Assembly (NCBI GenBank): GCA_902618245.1
Contig: CACMZR010000007.1
Coordinates: 1-64,000 of the forward strand
Direction of reading: 5' to 3'
DNA from: an uncultured Bacteroidota bacterium
GTDB lineage: Bacteria > Bacteroidota > Bacteroidia > Flavobacteriales > Flavobacteriaceae
Length of the DNA stretch: 64,000 bases
Part shown: piece by piece, positions 43,785 to 53,134 of the stretch
How the letters are laid out: each line of letters begins with the position of its first letter
Position numbering within the stretch: position 1 is the first letter of the stretch
The notes under the pieces: generated by a model
The model's input: only the letters and a program-made list of their open reading frames with translations
The model's database searches: none
Told to the model about the DNA's origin: nothing
Translations under genes and position numbers: made by a program

Positions 43785-44579
43785 TTATTGTTTAGCGATT
43801 TCATTTATTTTATCAAAAGATGCATTAAGACCTCTAATAAGTGAAGAGCTCAATCCTTGATGCTCCATTTCATTTAAACCCGTAATTGTACAACCTCTTG
43901 GTGTTGTTACTCTATCTATCTCTTCTTCAGGGTGGGTACCTGTTTCAATAAGAAGACTGGATGCACCCATAGCAGTTTGCATCGACATTTTTAATGCTAT
44001 ATCTGCATCAAAACCTAATTGAACACCACCTTGTGTGGTAGCTCTAATTAATCTCATCCAGAAAGCGATTCCACTTGCACATAAAACCGTAGCAGCTTGC
44101 ATATGGCTTTCCTCAATAATTAAAGTTGTTCCTAAGCCATTAAATATAGCTTCTGCAATTGCTAAAACCTTTTTTCCTTTTATATTACTACACAGGCATG
44201 TCATAGATTTTCTTACAGATATAGCGGTATTAGGCATTGATCTTATAATCGGTAATTTATTTCCTATAATTTCTTCTACACGTTTAAGAGTATATCCTGT
44301 AACCGTTGATATTACTATATGATTTTCCTTCAGATCTGGACTAATATTTTCCAAAACATTGTCTAACTGGTTGGGCTGAACGGCTAAAATTAAAATATCC
44401 GAATTCTTAACTGCCTCATTATTATCTTTTGTGATAAAAACATTTTTATATTCTTTCATAGATTCAATTGAATCTAAATTCCTTTTTGTTAAATATAAAG
44501 TTGTGTGAGTGTTATTAATTATCAGACCCTTTGCAATACTTAGGCCCAAATTTCCAGTTCCAATGACAGCTATTTTCAT
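43785..44579 (-). CDS. proC: Pyrroline-5-carboxylate reductase
   Basis: 264-residue enzyme of proline synthesis. The Rossmann loop is IGTGNLGLSIAKGL, IRSMPNTAISVRKSMT is the central motif, and the C-terminal dimer domain ends with DRVTTPRGCTITGLNEME, the ProC signature. Its position inside the arginine operon links proline and arginine synthesis; a related reductase with another imine substrate cannot be fully excluded, but all signature elements are standard. Confidence 0.93.
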   Translation of the reverse strand: MKIAVIGTGNLGLSIAKGLIINNTHTTLYLTKRNLDSIESMKEYKNVFITKDNNEAVKNSDILILAVQPNQLDNVLENISPDLKENHIVISTVTGYTLKRVEEIIGNKLPIIRSMPNTAISVRKSMTCLCSNIKGKKVLAIAEAIFNGLGTTLIIEESHMQAATVLCASGIAFWMRLIRATTQGGVQLGFDADIALKMSMQTAMGASSLLIETGTHPEEEIDRVTTPRGCTITGLNEMEHQGLSSSLIRGLNASFDKINEIAKQ

Positions 44580-44588
44580 TTTTTTATT

Positions 44589-45563
44589 TTAAAAAGTTGA
44601 GGCCTTTAGTTGAAGTCCCGCATCTTCTTCCCAGCCCATAATAATATTTGTATTTTGAATCGCTTGACCTGCGGCTCCTTTGATTAGATTGTCAAGAATA
44701 CTAGTGATTAATAATATATTTTCGTGTTTGTATAAATGCAAAAAACAGTAGTTGCTATTAATTACAGATTTTAAACTAATTTCATTTTCAGAGATTAATG
44801 TAAATGGATGCTCCTTGTAAAAGCTTTTATAAATCTTTTTGACATCATTAAGGCTCCCATTATATTCAGTATAACAAGTTGAAAAAATTCCTCTTGTAAA
44901 ATTTCCACGATTAGGAAGAAAATTAATTTTTGGGTTACTGCCTAATTGATTTACACTTTGATATATTTCATTTATATGCTGATGTTTAAAAGGCTTATAC
45001 CATGAAAAGTTATTATTTCTCCAACTAAAGTGGGATGTTGGGTTTAGGCTAATTCCTGCACCTGTACTTCCGGTTGTAGCATTGATATGTAAAGTATTCT
45101 TTAAAGTATTATTTTGTGCAAGAGGTAAAATAGATAATTGAATAGCTGTGGCAAAACAGCCTGGGTTTGCTATAGAATCTGAGGATTTAATTTTTTCTTT
45201 TTGTAGTTCAGGAAGGCCATAAACAAAAATTCGTCCATTAAAACTACTATCCCTTTTTAATCTAAAATCATTACCTAAATCAATTATCAATGTTTTTTTG
45301 GAGAAATTTTTATTTTTCAAAAACTCTAATGAGTTACCATGACCTAAACACAAGTAGACAACATCAATATTTTTATTTATTTTTTTTGTAAATCTTATTT
45401 TTGTTTGACCCAATAAATCAGCATGGCAGGTCGAAATTTTTTCACCTTCTTTAGACCTACTATAGACAAAATCTAATTCCATAGAGGGGTGTTGGAGAAT
45501 TAATCTAATAAGCTCTCCACCTGTATAACCAGAACCACCAACAACTCCTACTCTAATCATCAT
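44589..45563 (-). CDS. argC: N-acetyl-gamma-glutamyl-phosphate reductase
   Basis: 324-residue NADPH-dependent reductase, third step of arginine synthesis. The coenzyme loop is VVGGSGYTGGELIRL, the catalytic Cys is in IANPGCFATAIQLS, and LPNRGNFTRGIFST and HFSWRNNN complete the site. It overlaps the argG gene by 11 bases and precedes proC by nine. It ends with GAAGQAIQNTNIIMGW, the usual ArgC tail. Confidence 0.95.
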   Translation of the reverse strand: MMIRVGVVGGSGYTGGELIRLILQHPSMELDFVYSRSKEGEKISTCHADLLGQTKIRFTKKINKNIDVVYLCLGHGNSLEFLKNKNFSKKTLIIDLGNDFRLKRDSSFNGRIFVYGLPELQKEKIKSSDSIANPGCFATAIQLSILPLAQNNTLKNTLHINATTGSTGAGISLNPTSHFSWRNNNFSWYKPFKHQHINEIYQSVNQLGSNPKINFLPNRGNFTRGIFSTCYTEYNGSLNDVKKIYKSFYKEHPFTLISENEISLKSVINSNYCFLHLYKHENILLITSILDNLIKGAAGQAIQNTNIIMGWEEDAGLQLKASTF

Positions 45564-46746
45564 TTTTATTTAAGTTGTGATATATTTTTGACGAATTACC
45601 GGTTAATTTGATAAATCCTTTTGCTTCCTCAGCTGTCCAACCTTCATTAATTTCTCCATATTTACCTAATTTTGTTAACATTAAATCATATGGAGAATCA
45701 ATTCCCTCAAGTTCATACCTGTAAGGATGTAATTTGAGATATACCTTACCGCTAACTTTTTCCTGACTACTTTGCATAAATGCCTCTAAATCTCTCATAA
45801 CAGGATCTAAATAATGTCCTTCGTGTAGTTGCATTCCATAAAAATTACTTAGTTGTTCTTTTTGAAAAAGTTGCCATTTACTCAAAGTGTGTTTTTCTAA
45901 AAGATGGTGTGCCTTAATGATTATAATTGGAGCTGCAGCCTCAAATCCAACTCTTCCCTTTATTCCAATGATAGTATCACCAACATGAATATCACGGCCT
46001 ATTCCAAAATCTCGTGCTAAAATTTGTAGTCTTTGAATTAACTCGAATGGTTTACCTTTTTTTCCATTAATAGCAAACAGTTCACCAGTTTTAAATTCTA
46101 TTTGTAATTCTTCTGATTCAGATTTAATCACTTTACTTGGGTAGGCTGACTCGGGTAAAGGATCCCGAGAGTTTAATGTTTCAGCACCACCTATGCTTAT
46201 ACCCCATAGTCCTGTATTAATTGAGTATTTAGCTTTCTCCCAAGATATATTTATCCCATGTGAATTTAAATATTTAATCTCACTTTCTCTTGAGAGGTTT
46301 TGATCTCTAATTAGTGAAATAATTTCAATTTCTGGAGCTAAAATTTGAAAGATCATATCAAAACGAACTTGATCGTTACCTGCTCCTGTACTACCGTGGG
46401 CTATATATTTTGCATTTATTGATTTAGCATAGGAAACTATTTCAACAGCCTGAATAATTCTTTCAGCACTTACAGATAAAGGGTAGGTATTATTTTTAAG
46501 CACATTTCCAAAAATTAAATATTTAACAATTTTGTTATAAAAAGTTTCTAAACCGTCTACGTTTTTATACCTATAAGCACCTATTTCATAAGCTCTTTTC
46601 TCCATAGATTTGATATCATTATCTGAAAATCCTCCTGTATTTACGCAAACTGCATGTACTTCATGATTTTCTTGAGACAATTTCTTAAGACAATATGAGG
46701 TATCTAATCCACCACTATAAGCTAAAACTACTTTTTTCTGTTCCAT
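45553..46746 (-). CDS. argG: Argininosuccinate synthase
   Basis: 397-residue ATP-dependent ligase joining citrulline and aspartate. The start is ATG at 46746, directly after the preceding stop and just before the PP-loop VVLAYSGGLDTSYCL; an earlier in-frame ATG at 46788 would add 14 residues inside the upstream gene. GSTGAGNDQVRFD and the later RVGFEAAAPIIIIKAHH are family motifs. It is second in the operon, an order seen in other Bacteroidota. Confidence 0.95.
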   Translation of the reverse strand: MEQKKVVLAYSGGLDTSYCLKKLSQENHEVHAVCVNTGGFSDNDIKSMEKRAYEIGAYRYKNVDGLETFYNKIVKYLIFGNVLKNNTYPLSVSAERIIQAVEIVSYAKSINAKYIAHGSTGAGNDQVRFDMIFQILAPEIEIISLIRDQNLSRESEIKYLNSHGINISWEKAKYSINTGLWGISIGGAETLNSRDPLPESAYPSKVIKSESEELQIEFKTGELFAINGKKGKPFELIQRLQILARDFGIGRDIHVGDTIIGIKGRVGFEAAAPIIIIKAHHLLEKHTLSKWQLFQKEQLSNFYGMQLHEGHYLDPVMRDLEAFMQSSQEKVSGKVYLKLHPYRYELEGIDSPYDLMLTKLGKYGEINEGWTAEEAKGFIKLTGNSSKIYHNLNKNDD

Positions 46747-46747
46747 T

Positions 46748-47332
46748 TTATTTTTTTTTGTAAAATAAATTTGATCTAATGCTTTCATTATGGTTAGTCT
46801 TTCTTTTATTTTGTTCTGGATCGTAAAGCATTCCAGTGCACAAACACATTTGTCTTTCTGTTCTTGTCAAGATGTCATAATTTTTACAAGTTTGACATCC
46901 TTTCCAAAATTCTGGATCATCTGTTAATTCTGAAAAGTGTACTGGCTTATAGCCAAGGTCATAATTTATTTTCATCACAGGCATACCTGTAGTAATTCCG
47001 AAGACTTTAGCTTTTGGATATTTTTTGAGGGAAAGTTCAAAAACATGTTTTTTTATTTTTCTTGCTAGTCCTTTTCCTCTGTAATTTGGAGCAACTATTA
47101 ATCCGGAATGTGCAACATATTTTCCATGTCCCCAAATTTCTATATAACAAAAACCTGCAAATTTTTCTAAATCTAGAGCTATAACAGCATTTCTATTTTC
47201 AATTTTTTTAGCAATATATTCAGGTGTCCTTCGGGCAATACCAGTACCCCTAACCTTCGCTGATTCATCGATGCAAAGACTTATTTCTTTAGAATATATA
47301 ATATGTTCCGCTTTTGCGTTTAAAATTTTCAT
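46748..47332 (-). CDS. GNAT acetyltransferase, probable N-acetylglutamate synthase of the arg operon
   Basis: 194-residue GNAT-fold protein heading the arginine operon. The acetyl-CoA loop is NYRGKGLARKIKKH near residue 85, preceded by the strand VAHSGLIVAP. The C-terminal part has an unusual Cys cluster, GCQTCKNYD then MCLCTG, spaced like a metal site. Bacteroidota lack classical argA and carry such a gene at this place, so N-acetylglutamate synthesis is the natural role; this is inference from position. The stop is followed one base later by argG. Confidence 0.82.
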   Translation of the reverse strand: MKILNAKAEHIIYSKEISLCIDESAKVRGTGIARRTPEYIAKKIENRNAVIALDLEKFAGFCYIEIWGHGKYVAHSGLIVAPNYRGKGLARKIKKHVFELSLKKYPKAKVFGITTGMPVMKINYDLGYKPVHFSELTDDPEFWKGCQTCKNYDILTRTERQMCLCTGMLYDPEQNKRKTNHNESIRSNLFYKKK

Positions 47333-47402
47333 AAATATTTAAGTGAAATGTAAAATGAGATAAAAGGGGAGAAGGGCTTACCATACTCCAAAAAAGGTTA
47401 CA

Positions 47403-47444
47403 CCCCAATGGGGCGATAACGCAAGCGAAAAGTATTGGCTATCG
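47403..47444 (-). promoter_or_regulatory. Structured GC-rich leader element upstream of the arg operon
   Basis: In an otherwise AT-rich gap of 265 bases, this 42-base block has a hairpin CCCC-AAT-GGGG (47403-47413), a pair of complementary arms CGATA/TATCG (47414-47418 and 47440-47444), a small CGC-AA-GCG hairpin between them, and CCAAT/ATTGG (47405-47409 and 47434-47438) that would form a pseudoknot with the CGATA arms. It is 70-110 bases before the first arg gene, in the expected leader. It may be a cis-regulatory RNA or a dispersed palindromic repeat; the sequence alone does not decide. Confidence 0.45.
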
Positions 47445-47545
47445 TTGAAAATGTAATTAAACTAAAAAATTTATTTTCTGACATGATTATGCAAAATTCA
47501 TGTAAAAATCTGAGAAAACAAAAAAAAAAATCTCTTTTCTCAAAA

Positions 47546-47578
47546 TTTGAAAAGAAATTACGCTAATTCTTAAATTTG
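47546..47578 (+). promoter_or_regulatory. Bacteroidota-type promoter of tilS
   Basis: TTTG at 47546-47549 and TAAATTTG at 47571-47578 are 21 bases apart and both match the consensus. The -7 box ends 19 bases before the tilS ATG. Confidence 0.65.
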
Positions 47579-47597
47579 CATTTAGTTTGAAAAATGT

Positions 47598-48890
47598 ATG
47601 TCTGAGATTAATTTAAATCTTAAAAAGCTTACTAATAAAATTATTCTTTTAGCTCATAGTGGTGGTGTGGATAGTTGTGTACTTGGTGATATTTTAATTC
47701 GTAGTAAAATCAAATTTTCCGTGGCACATTGCAATTTTCAATTAAGAGGTGAAGAAAGTGATAATGATTTGTTATTTGTAAAAAAGTGGTGCAAAAAAAA
47801 TAGAATTAAATTTTATTACAAGATATTTAATTTGATAGATTATAAGCTAAAAAATAAAAAAGGTATTCAAGAATCGGCCCGTGATTTAAGATATAAATGG
47901 TTTAATCACCTCACTACCAATAAAGGTTTTGATTATTTAGTAACGGCACATCATTTAAATGATCAGTTTGAAACTTTTTTAATAAATGCATCAAGGGCAT
48001 CAGGTATTTTTGGTTTGGTAGGAATTCCTGAATCAAACAAACTACTTAGGCCTTTACTTAACGTAACAAAAATGCAAATTCTTGATTATGCAAAAAAAAA
48101 TAATTTGGAATGGCGAGAAGACTCATCAAATACTAGCGAAGATTATTTTCGCAATATAATTAGACATCAGGTTGTAAAACCTTTTGAGAATTATAAACCA
48201 AAAACTCTTAAAAATTTCAAAAAAACATTAGTGCATCTTAAAGATGCTCAAGAATTTATATCTCATCAATTTGACAAGCTTAAAAAAGAGCTTTTTATTG
48301 AAAAAAACAAACATACATACATAGAGATTGAATCTTTAAAAAAAATAAAACCATTAAGTTTCAGTCTACACCATTTTTTTTCCCCTAAGGGATTTAATTC
48401 AAAGGAAGTAGAAAAATTAGTATTTTCTTCACCCGGAAAGCTAATTCATAGTAAAAAATATCGTTTAATTCGTGACAGAAAATATTTGATATTATCCCCC
48501 TTGTTAAAAAAAGAAATTAATGAAATCTTAATTGATCTTGATAAGAAAAATTTAAAACTACCAATTCCTATTAAATGGGAATACATTTCAAATCTTGAAA
48601 AAAAAGCACATAAAAATAATGAGGTATTTTTAGATCGAGAAACTTTGAAAAGTCCAATATCTTTAAGGAAATATAAAAATGGCGATTACTTTTATCCCTC
48701 TGGGATGAAAGGAAAAAAATTACTTAGTAAATTTTTCAAAGATGAAAAATATTCACTTTTGGACAAAGAGGAACAATGGTTACTATGTTCTAATGGTGAA
48801 ATTGTATGGATAATTGGAAAACGTTGTGATAATAGATTTCTAGCAAGACCAAACACAAAAAATAAATTACTAATGCGCGATTTGAGATGA
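47598..48890 (+). CDS. tilS: tRNA(Ile)-lysidine synthase
   Basis: 430-residue enzyme converting the wobble cytidine of tRNA-Ile(CAU) to lysidine so that it reads AUA. The PP-loop is LAHSGGVDSCVLGD near residue 20, followed by HCNFQLRGEESDND and ESARDLRYKWF; HHLNDQFETFLINASRASG is the conserved core. The C-terminal domain (about 330-430) has the RKYKNGDYFYPSGMKGKKL motif of full-length TilS. It overlaps the dsbD start by four bases (ATGA). Confidence 0.94.
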   Translation: MSEINLNLKKLTNKIILLAHSGGVDSCVLGDILIRSKIKFSVAHCNFQLRGEESDNDLLFVKKWCKKNRIKFYYKIFNLIDYKLKNKKGIQESARDLRYKWFNHLTTNKGFDYLVTAHHLNDQFETFLINASRASGIFGLVGIPESNKLLRPLLNVTKMQILDYAKKNNLEWREDSSNTSEDYFRNIIRHQVVKPFENYKPKTLKNFKKTLVHLKDAQEFISHQFDKLKKELFIEKNKHTYIEIESLKKIKPLSFSLHHFFSPKGFNSKEVEKLVFSSPGKLIHSKKYRLIRDRKYLILSPLLKKEINEILIDLDKKNLKLPIPIKWEYISNLEKKAHKNNEVFLDRETLKSPISLRKYKNGDYFYPSGMKGKKLLSKFFKDEKYSLLDKEEQWLLCSNGEIVWIIGKRCDNRFLARPNTKNKLLMRDLR

Positions 48891-50864
48891 GAAAATTGAT
48901 CTTGTTTATACTATACTGCACAACTATTAATGCCCAGATAATAGAACCTGTTAAATGGGAAACCTCTGTAAAAAAAGAAAATGATAGTATTTATACTATA
49001 TATTTTAAAGCAAAAATATCAGGGGAGTGGCACCTATATTCTCAATTTTCTGATCCTAGTGGGGCTGTTCCTACGGAATTTATTTTTAATAAAAATCCTT
49101 CATATAAACTTATTAGAAATGTTCAAGAAAGTAATCCCATAATATCATATGATAATTATTTCGAAATGGAGCTTTCTTACTTTGAATCAAATGCATTATT
49201 TTCTCAACAAGTTCAAAGGCTTAGTTCCAGGCTAGAGCCAATCAATATTGAATTAAATTATCAAGCATGCAATGATAAATTATGCATTTTTAGAACAGAA
49301 AAATTTAAAATCCATTTAGATGGGCTCAAACAATCCTCATTCGAAATAGTCGATGATGAAAGTAAAATTCGTTCAGATGCATTGAGACTTGAACTAAAAG
49401 AAAAAGCTTTTTTAAGCGGTCCTAAAGTAGAAGAGGGAATATATTCTTATTTCAATATTTTTCTTTTAGGATTTTTGGGCGGGTTTTTGGCTCTATTGAC
49501 CCCCTGTGTATTTCCAATGATTCCTTTAACGGTTTCATATTTTTTAAAGCAATCAAGTTCTAATTCACGTGGGCTTATTAATGCTTCAGTATATGCTATT
49601 TTCATTGTATTAATTTATTTGATTCTTAGTCTCCCGTTCCATTTTATCAATTCACTTAATCCTGAATTTCTAAATACTATCGCTACAAATATTTTCTTAA
49701 ACCTAATCTTTTTTGTTGTGTTTATAATTTTTGCTTTTTCTTTTTTTGGGTTTTACGAATTGACTCTACCGACATCTTGGAGTATGCGTACAGATAATTC
49801 TTCGTCATTGAATACTTTTATTGGTATCTTTTTTATGGCATTGACATTGGCAATAGTTTCTTTTTCATGTACAGGGCCTATTTTAGGTTCTTTGCTGGCA
49901 GGTTCACTTACATCCGAGGGGGGGGGCTTTTCAATTATCTATTGGTATGCTAGGATTTGGACTGGCATTAGGACTGCCTTTTGGATTGTTGGCAATTTTT
50001 CCCAATTCACTTAAAAAGTTTCCAAAATCAGGGAGTTGGATGAATTCAGTAAAGGTAATTTTAGGTTTTTTAGAATTAGCCTTAGCATTAAAATTTCTTT
50101 CAAATGCAGACTTAGTTGCTGGGTGGGGTATACTGAAAAGAGAGGTATTTTTAGGCTTATGGGTTATTTTGACCTTTATGCTTACCTTGCATCTCCTTGG
50201 ATTTATAAAATTTCCCAACCAGAAAAAAGAAAGCATATCAAAATTTAGATATTTTTTTAGTTCACTTTCTTTTGCATTAACAATATATCTTTTAGTTGGT
50301 ATTTTCTCAAAGGATAATACACTTAAATTTTTGAGTGGTTTTCCACCACCAGTGTTTTACAGTTTTCAGGCCGATGAATCTGACTGCCCTTTAGGTTTAG
50401 AATGTTATAAGGACTTTGAAATTGGAAGAGAAAAGGCATTTGACTTCAATAAGCCAATTCTATTAGACTTTACTGGCTGGGCATGTGTAAATTGCAGGAA
50501 AATGGAAGAAAATGTTTGGTCAGAACCTAGAGTTTATTCTTTACTAAAAGATAATTTTATAATTATTTCACTTTATGTTGATGATAGAAAAAAATTAGAT
50601 ATTTCTGACCAATTTGACTATCAATACCCTAACGGGTCTATTAGAAATATAAATACTGTAGGTAAAAAGTGGGCTACTTTTCAAGCAATAAACTTTAAGA
50701 CTGCTTCACAACCTTTTTACATACTTATGAACCCTAATGGTACTTTATTAAACACACCAATTCAATATGTAGACTCCAAAACTTTCTATAAATGGCTTGA
50801 GATTGGTTTGGAAAATCAGTCAAAGATAATCCCCAAATTGAAGTATTTAAATTTAAGCAATTAA
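48887..50864 (+). CDS. dsbD: DsbD-family thiol:disulfide interchange protein, interrupted by a one-base frameshift in a G9 run
   Basis: Two overlapping frames (48887-50014 and a second reaching 50864) encode the halves of one protein of about 658 residues. The N-terminal half has a signal peptide, a periplasmic domain with ACNDKLC, and the first membrane helices with TPCVFPMIPLTVSY and SFSCTGPILGSLL. The C-terminal half has further helices and a thioredoxin-like domain with FTGWACVNCRKME. Reading eight Gs in place of nine at 49918-49926 joins SLTSEGG to AFQLSIGMLGFGLALG, the expected DsbD sequence; with nine Gs the first frame ends 30 residues on. The protein passes electrons from cytoplasmic thioredoxin to periplasmic partners. 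Whether the extra G is a sequencing error, a mutation or a switch is unknown. Confidence 0.85.
49918..49926 (+). repeat. Poly-G tract (G9) inside dsbD
   Basis: Nine consecutive Gs in a gene that is about one third G+C. The tract lies exactly at the point where the dsbD reading frame is lost, and removal of one G (or addition of two) restores it. Confidence 0.9.
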
Positions 50865-50866
50865 TC

Positions 50867-50904
50867 CTGTGTTGACTTAATATTTTAGTTTATCTAAAAC
50901 ACAG
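50867..50904. terminator. Inverted repeat between dsbD and nitroreductase genes
   Basis: Seven-base arms CTGTGTT (50867-50873) and AACACAG (50898-50904) with an inner TTTTAG/CTAAAA arm pair, located between convergent genes. There is no good T-run on either side, so function as a terminator is tentative. Confidence 0.4.
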
Positions 50905-50919
50905 AATAAAAAAGTACTC

Positions 50920-51639
50920 CTACTTTGAAAAATAAACTTCTTTTAAAGGAAGACGAAACCTTTCACCATATAAACCATCTTCTTCTCTTATCCCACAGCC
51001 AATAACCATACTAATTTCTGCACTCTTAGGTAATTTGAGTAATGATTTTAACCTAACTGAATCAAAACCTTCCATTGGACAAGTGTCATACCCCAAAGCC
51101 GCCATACTTATCATAAAACTTTGAGCTGCAAGCGCAGTACTTTTATGTCCTATAATTCTTATATCATTTCTTCTTACTTCACGATAGGTTACTTTTTTTA
51201 AACCTCTATAATAGGTTTTTATGTGATTGAAAAAACTTTTAAAACCTTTACTTCCTCTATATAACTTTGGTATAGCTTTTTGATAATACTCAATGGCGCC
51301 CTTAATTTTTTCTTTGTCTTTTCCTTTGTTAGAAATCTTGATAAAATTAACATTTGAATTAATTCTCTCTGGCCATAAGTCCAAACGAACAACTGGGATA
51401 ACTAACTCCTGAGCAGTCTTGGCTGCTGGTTGATTAAAACATACTTTCACCACATTTTTCAAAAAATTTTCTGACTTAATATGATAAAATTCCCACAGTT
51501 GTAGATTACTGCTTGATGGAGAGAGAAGTGCTTGTTCAATACATTTTTTGACGAGATTTGAATTTATACTTTTTTTTGGATTATAAATTCTTACTGATCT
51601 TCTAAATTTTATTGCTTCACTAACAGATTTTTCTTTCAT
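50920..51639 (-). CDS. Nitroreductase family protein
   Basis: 239-residue FMN-dependent oxidoreductase. FRRSVRIYNP near residue 12 and LLSPSSSNLQLWEFYH bind the flavin phosphate; AALGYDTCPMEGFD and AEISMVIGCGIREEDG are later family motifs. The insert between about 85 and 145 makes it longer than minimal nitroreductases. It probably reduces quinones, nitro compounds or flavins with NAD(P)H. It follows an aldehyde dehydrogenase gene by two bases, so both may deal with reactive carbonyl or electrophile stress. Confidence 0.85.
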   Translation of the reverse strand: MKEKSVSEAIKFRRSVRIYNPKKSINSNLVKKCIEQALLSPSSSNLQLWEFYHIKSENFLKNVVKVCFNQPAAKTAQELVIPVVRLDLWPERINSNVNFIKISNKGKDKEKIKGAIEYYQKAIPKLYRGSKGFKSFFNHIKTYYRGLKKVTYREVRRNDIRIIGHKSTALAAQSFMISMAALGYDTCPMEGFDSVRLKSLLKLPKSAEISMVIGCGIREEDGLYGERFRLPLKEVYFSK

Positions 51640-51641
51640 AA

Positions 51642-53024
51642 TTAAATTTGCTTTAGAATTCTTTTAATAATCCCTAAAGATTTTGGGTATGGTGGATAAC
51701 GTTGAGGAAGGTCAAACCAAAATGGTCTTTTTACAATTGATTTTTTGTGACTAAATAATTTAAAACTATGTTCGGCGTGATAAGATCCTATTCCACTATT
51801 TCCAATTCCTCCAAATGGTAGTTTTTGATTTGTAAAATGAATCAGTGAATCATTGATTACTGCACCTCCAAAAGAATAATCTCTAATAAGTTGGGCAATA
51901 AACTTTTCATTATTACTGAATACATAAAACGCTAAAGGATTTTTCAATAATGACAAAACTGAGTCTAAATCCTCTAAATTATTATAACTCAAAATTGGTA
52001 AAATTGGACCAAAAATTTCTTCTTTGATTAATAAGCTATTAATTTTTGGATTATCGACAATAGTAGGTCCAAAAAATAATTCATTTTTATTTCTGATTCC
52101 TCCATATAAAATATTTTGACCCTTAAGATCATTTTCCAATTTTTCGAAATGTTTTTCGTGAATTATTCTTCCATAATCTTTTGAATTTTTAGCATTTGAT
52201 CCAAAAGCATTTTCAATTTCAATGATTATTGATTTTACAAGTGATTCCTTTGTTTCTGATTTTACTAAAATATAATCGGGTGCAATACATGTTTGACCAC
52301 AGTTCAAAAATTTTCCCCAAACAATCCTCCTTGCTGTTTTTTTTAGAGGTGTTGTTCCATCAACTATACAGGGACTTTTTCCCCCAAGTTCAAGGGTTAT
52401 AGGAGTCAAAAAGTTTGCAGCTGCTCTTGCAATAATTTTACCTACAACTGTGCTTCCAGTAAAAAAGATATAATCCCATTGTTCTTTAAGTAACTCTTGC
52501 GCAACTTTTGCATCTCCCTCAACAACAGATACCATTCCTCTAGGAAAAACTTTTGAAAGCAAACCTTTTAAAATTTTAGATGTGTGAGGAGCAGACTCTG
52601 ATGGTTTTAAAATAACTGTATTTCCAGCTGCGATAGCACCTATTAAAGGCACCAAAGCTAACTGAAATGGATAGTTCCAGGGTGATATCATTAGAATATT
52701 TCCATATGGTTCGGAAATAATATAGTCTTGGGATGGAAAATTGATAAGGCTTCCCGATACCTTTACTGGAGCAGATAAAGCTTTTAGATTTTTTGTGAAA
52801 AAGTCAATCTCTTTTCTAATCATAAGTATTTCACTCGCAAATGACTCAAAAATTGGTTTTTTTAAATCCTTATGTAAGGCTTCGAAAATTAAATTTTCAT
52901 TTCCATCTATCACTCGTTTTAATTTTTTGAGATAATTAACACGAGATTTGATCTTTTGATTTTTATTTGTTTTGAAAAACTCCTGATGTGCCCTTTTTAA
53001 TTCTGCAATTTTTAGGGAATCCAT
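51642..53024 (-). CDS. Aldehyde dehydrogenase, class 3-like
   Basis: 460-residue NAD(P)-dependent aldehyde dehydrogenase. The general base Glu is in TLELGGKSPCIVDG, the catalytic Cys is in NCGQTCIAPDYIL, the coenzyme loop is FFTGSTVVGKII and ISPWNYPFQLAL is the substrate-site segment. The shorter length and the tail KLPFGGIGNSGIGSYHAEHS with a hydrophobic C-terminus place it near class 3 fatty-aldehyde enzymes. It is likely transcribed together with the downstream nitroreductase gene. Confidence 0.92.
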   Translation of the reverse strand: MDSLKIAELKRAHQEFFKTNKNQKIKSRVNYLKKLKRVIDGNENLIFEALHKDLKKPIFESFASEILMIRKEIDFFTKNLKALSAPVKVSGSLINFPSQDYIISEPYGNILMISPWNYPFQLALVPLIGAIAAGNTVILKPSESAPHTSKILKGLLSKVFPRGMVSVVEGDAKVAQELLKEQWDYIFFTGSTVVGKIIARAAANFLTPITLELGGKSPCIVDGTTPLKKTARRIVWGKFLNCGQTCIAPDYILVKSETKESLVKSIIIEIENAFGSNAKNSKDYGRIIHEKHFEKLENDLKGQNILYGGIRNKNELFFGPTIVDNPKINSLLIKEEIFGPILPILSYNNLEDLDSVLSLLKNPLAFYVFSNNEKFIAQLIRDYSFGGAVINDSLIHFTNQKLPFGGIGNSGIGSYHAEHSFKLFSHKKSIVKRPFWFDLPQRYPPYPKSLGIIKRILKQI

Positions 53025-53047
53025 AAACTTAATTTATCTAATTCAAT

Positions 53048-53055
53048 CAAATATA
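53048..53055 (-). promoter_or_regulatory. Putative -7 box upstream of the aldehyde dehydrogenase gene
   Basis: On the minus strand TATATTTG matches TAnnTTTG exactly, 23 bases before the ATG. No clear -33 TTG box is seen at the usual distance. Confidence 0.4.
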
Positions 53056-53080
53056 GTAGAAAAAAAGAGCGTATTTTTTT

Positions 53081-53134
53081 AACTAGTTGAATATGTAAAA
53101 AAAAATATGTAAAAATATTGTATATCAATTAGTT
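53081..53134. promoter_or_regulatory. Imperfect inverted repeat in the divergent ALDH/ilvD gap
   Basis: Arms AACTAGTTGAATAT (53081-53094) and ATATCAATTAGTT (53122-53134) are complementary with two differences and are separated by 27 A/T-rich bases. They lie about 95 bases before ilvD and may be an operator or a leader stem. The rest of the 205-base gap is A/T-rich without a convincing promoter match for ilvD. Confidence 0.3.

Noticed and set aside
45553-46788. Longer argG start at 46788
   Set aside because: It would add 14 residues inside the upstream gene; the ATG at 46746 directly follows that gene's stop and fits the normal N-terminus.
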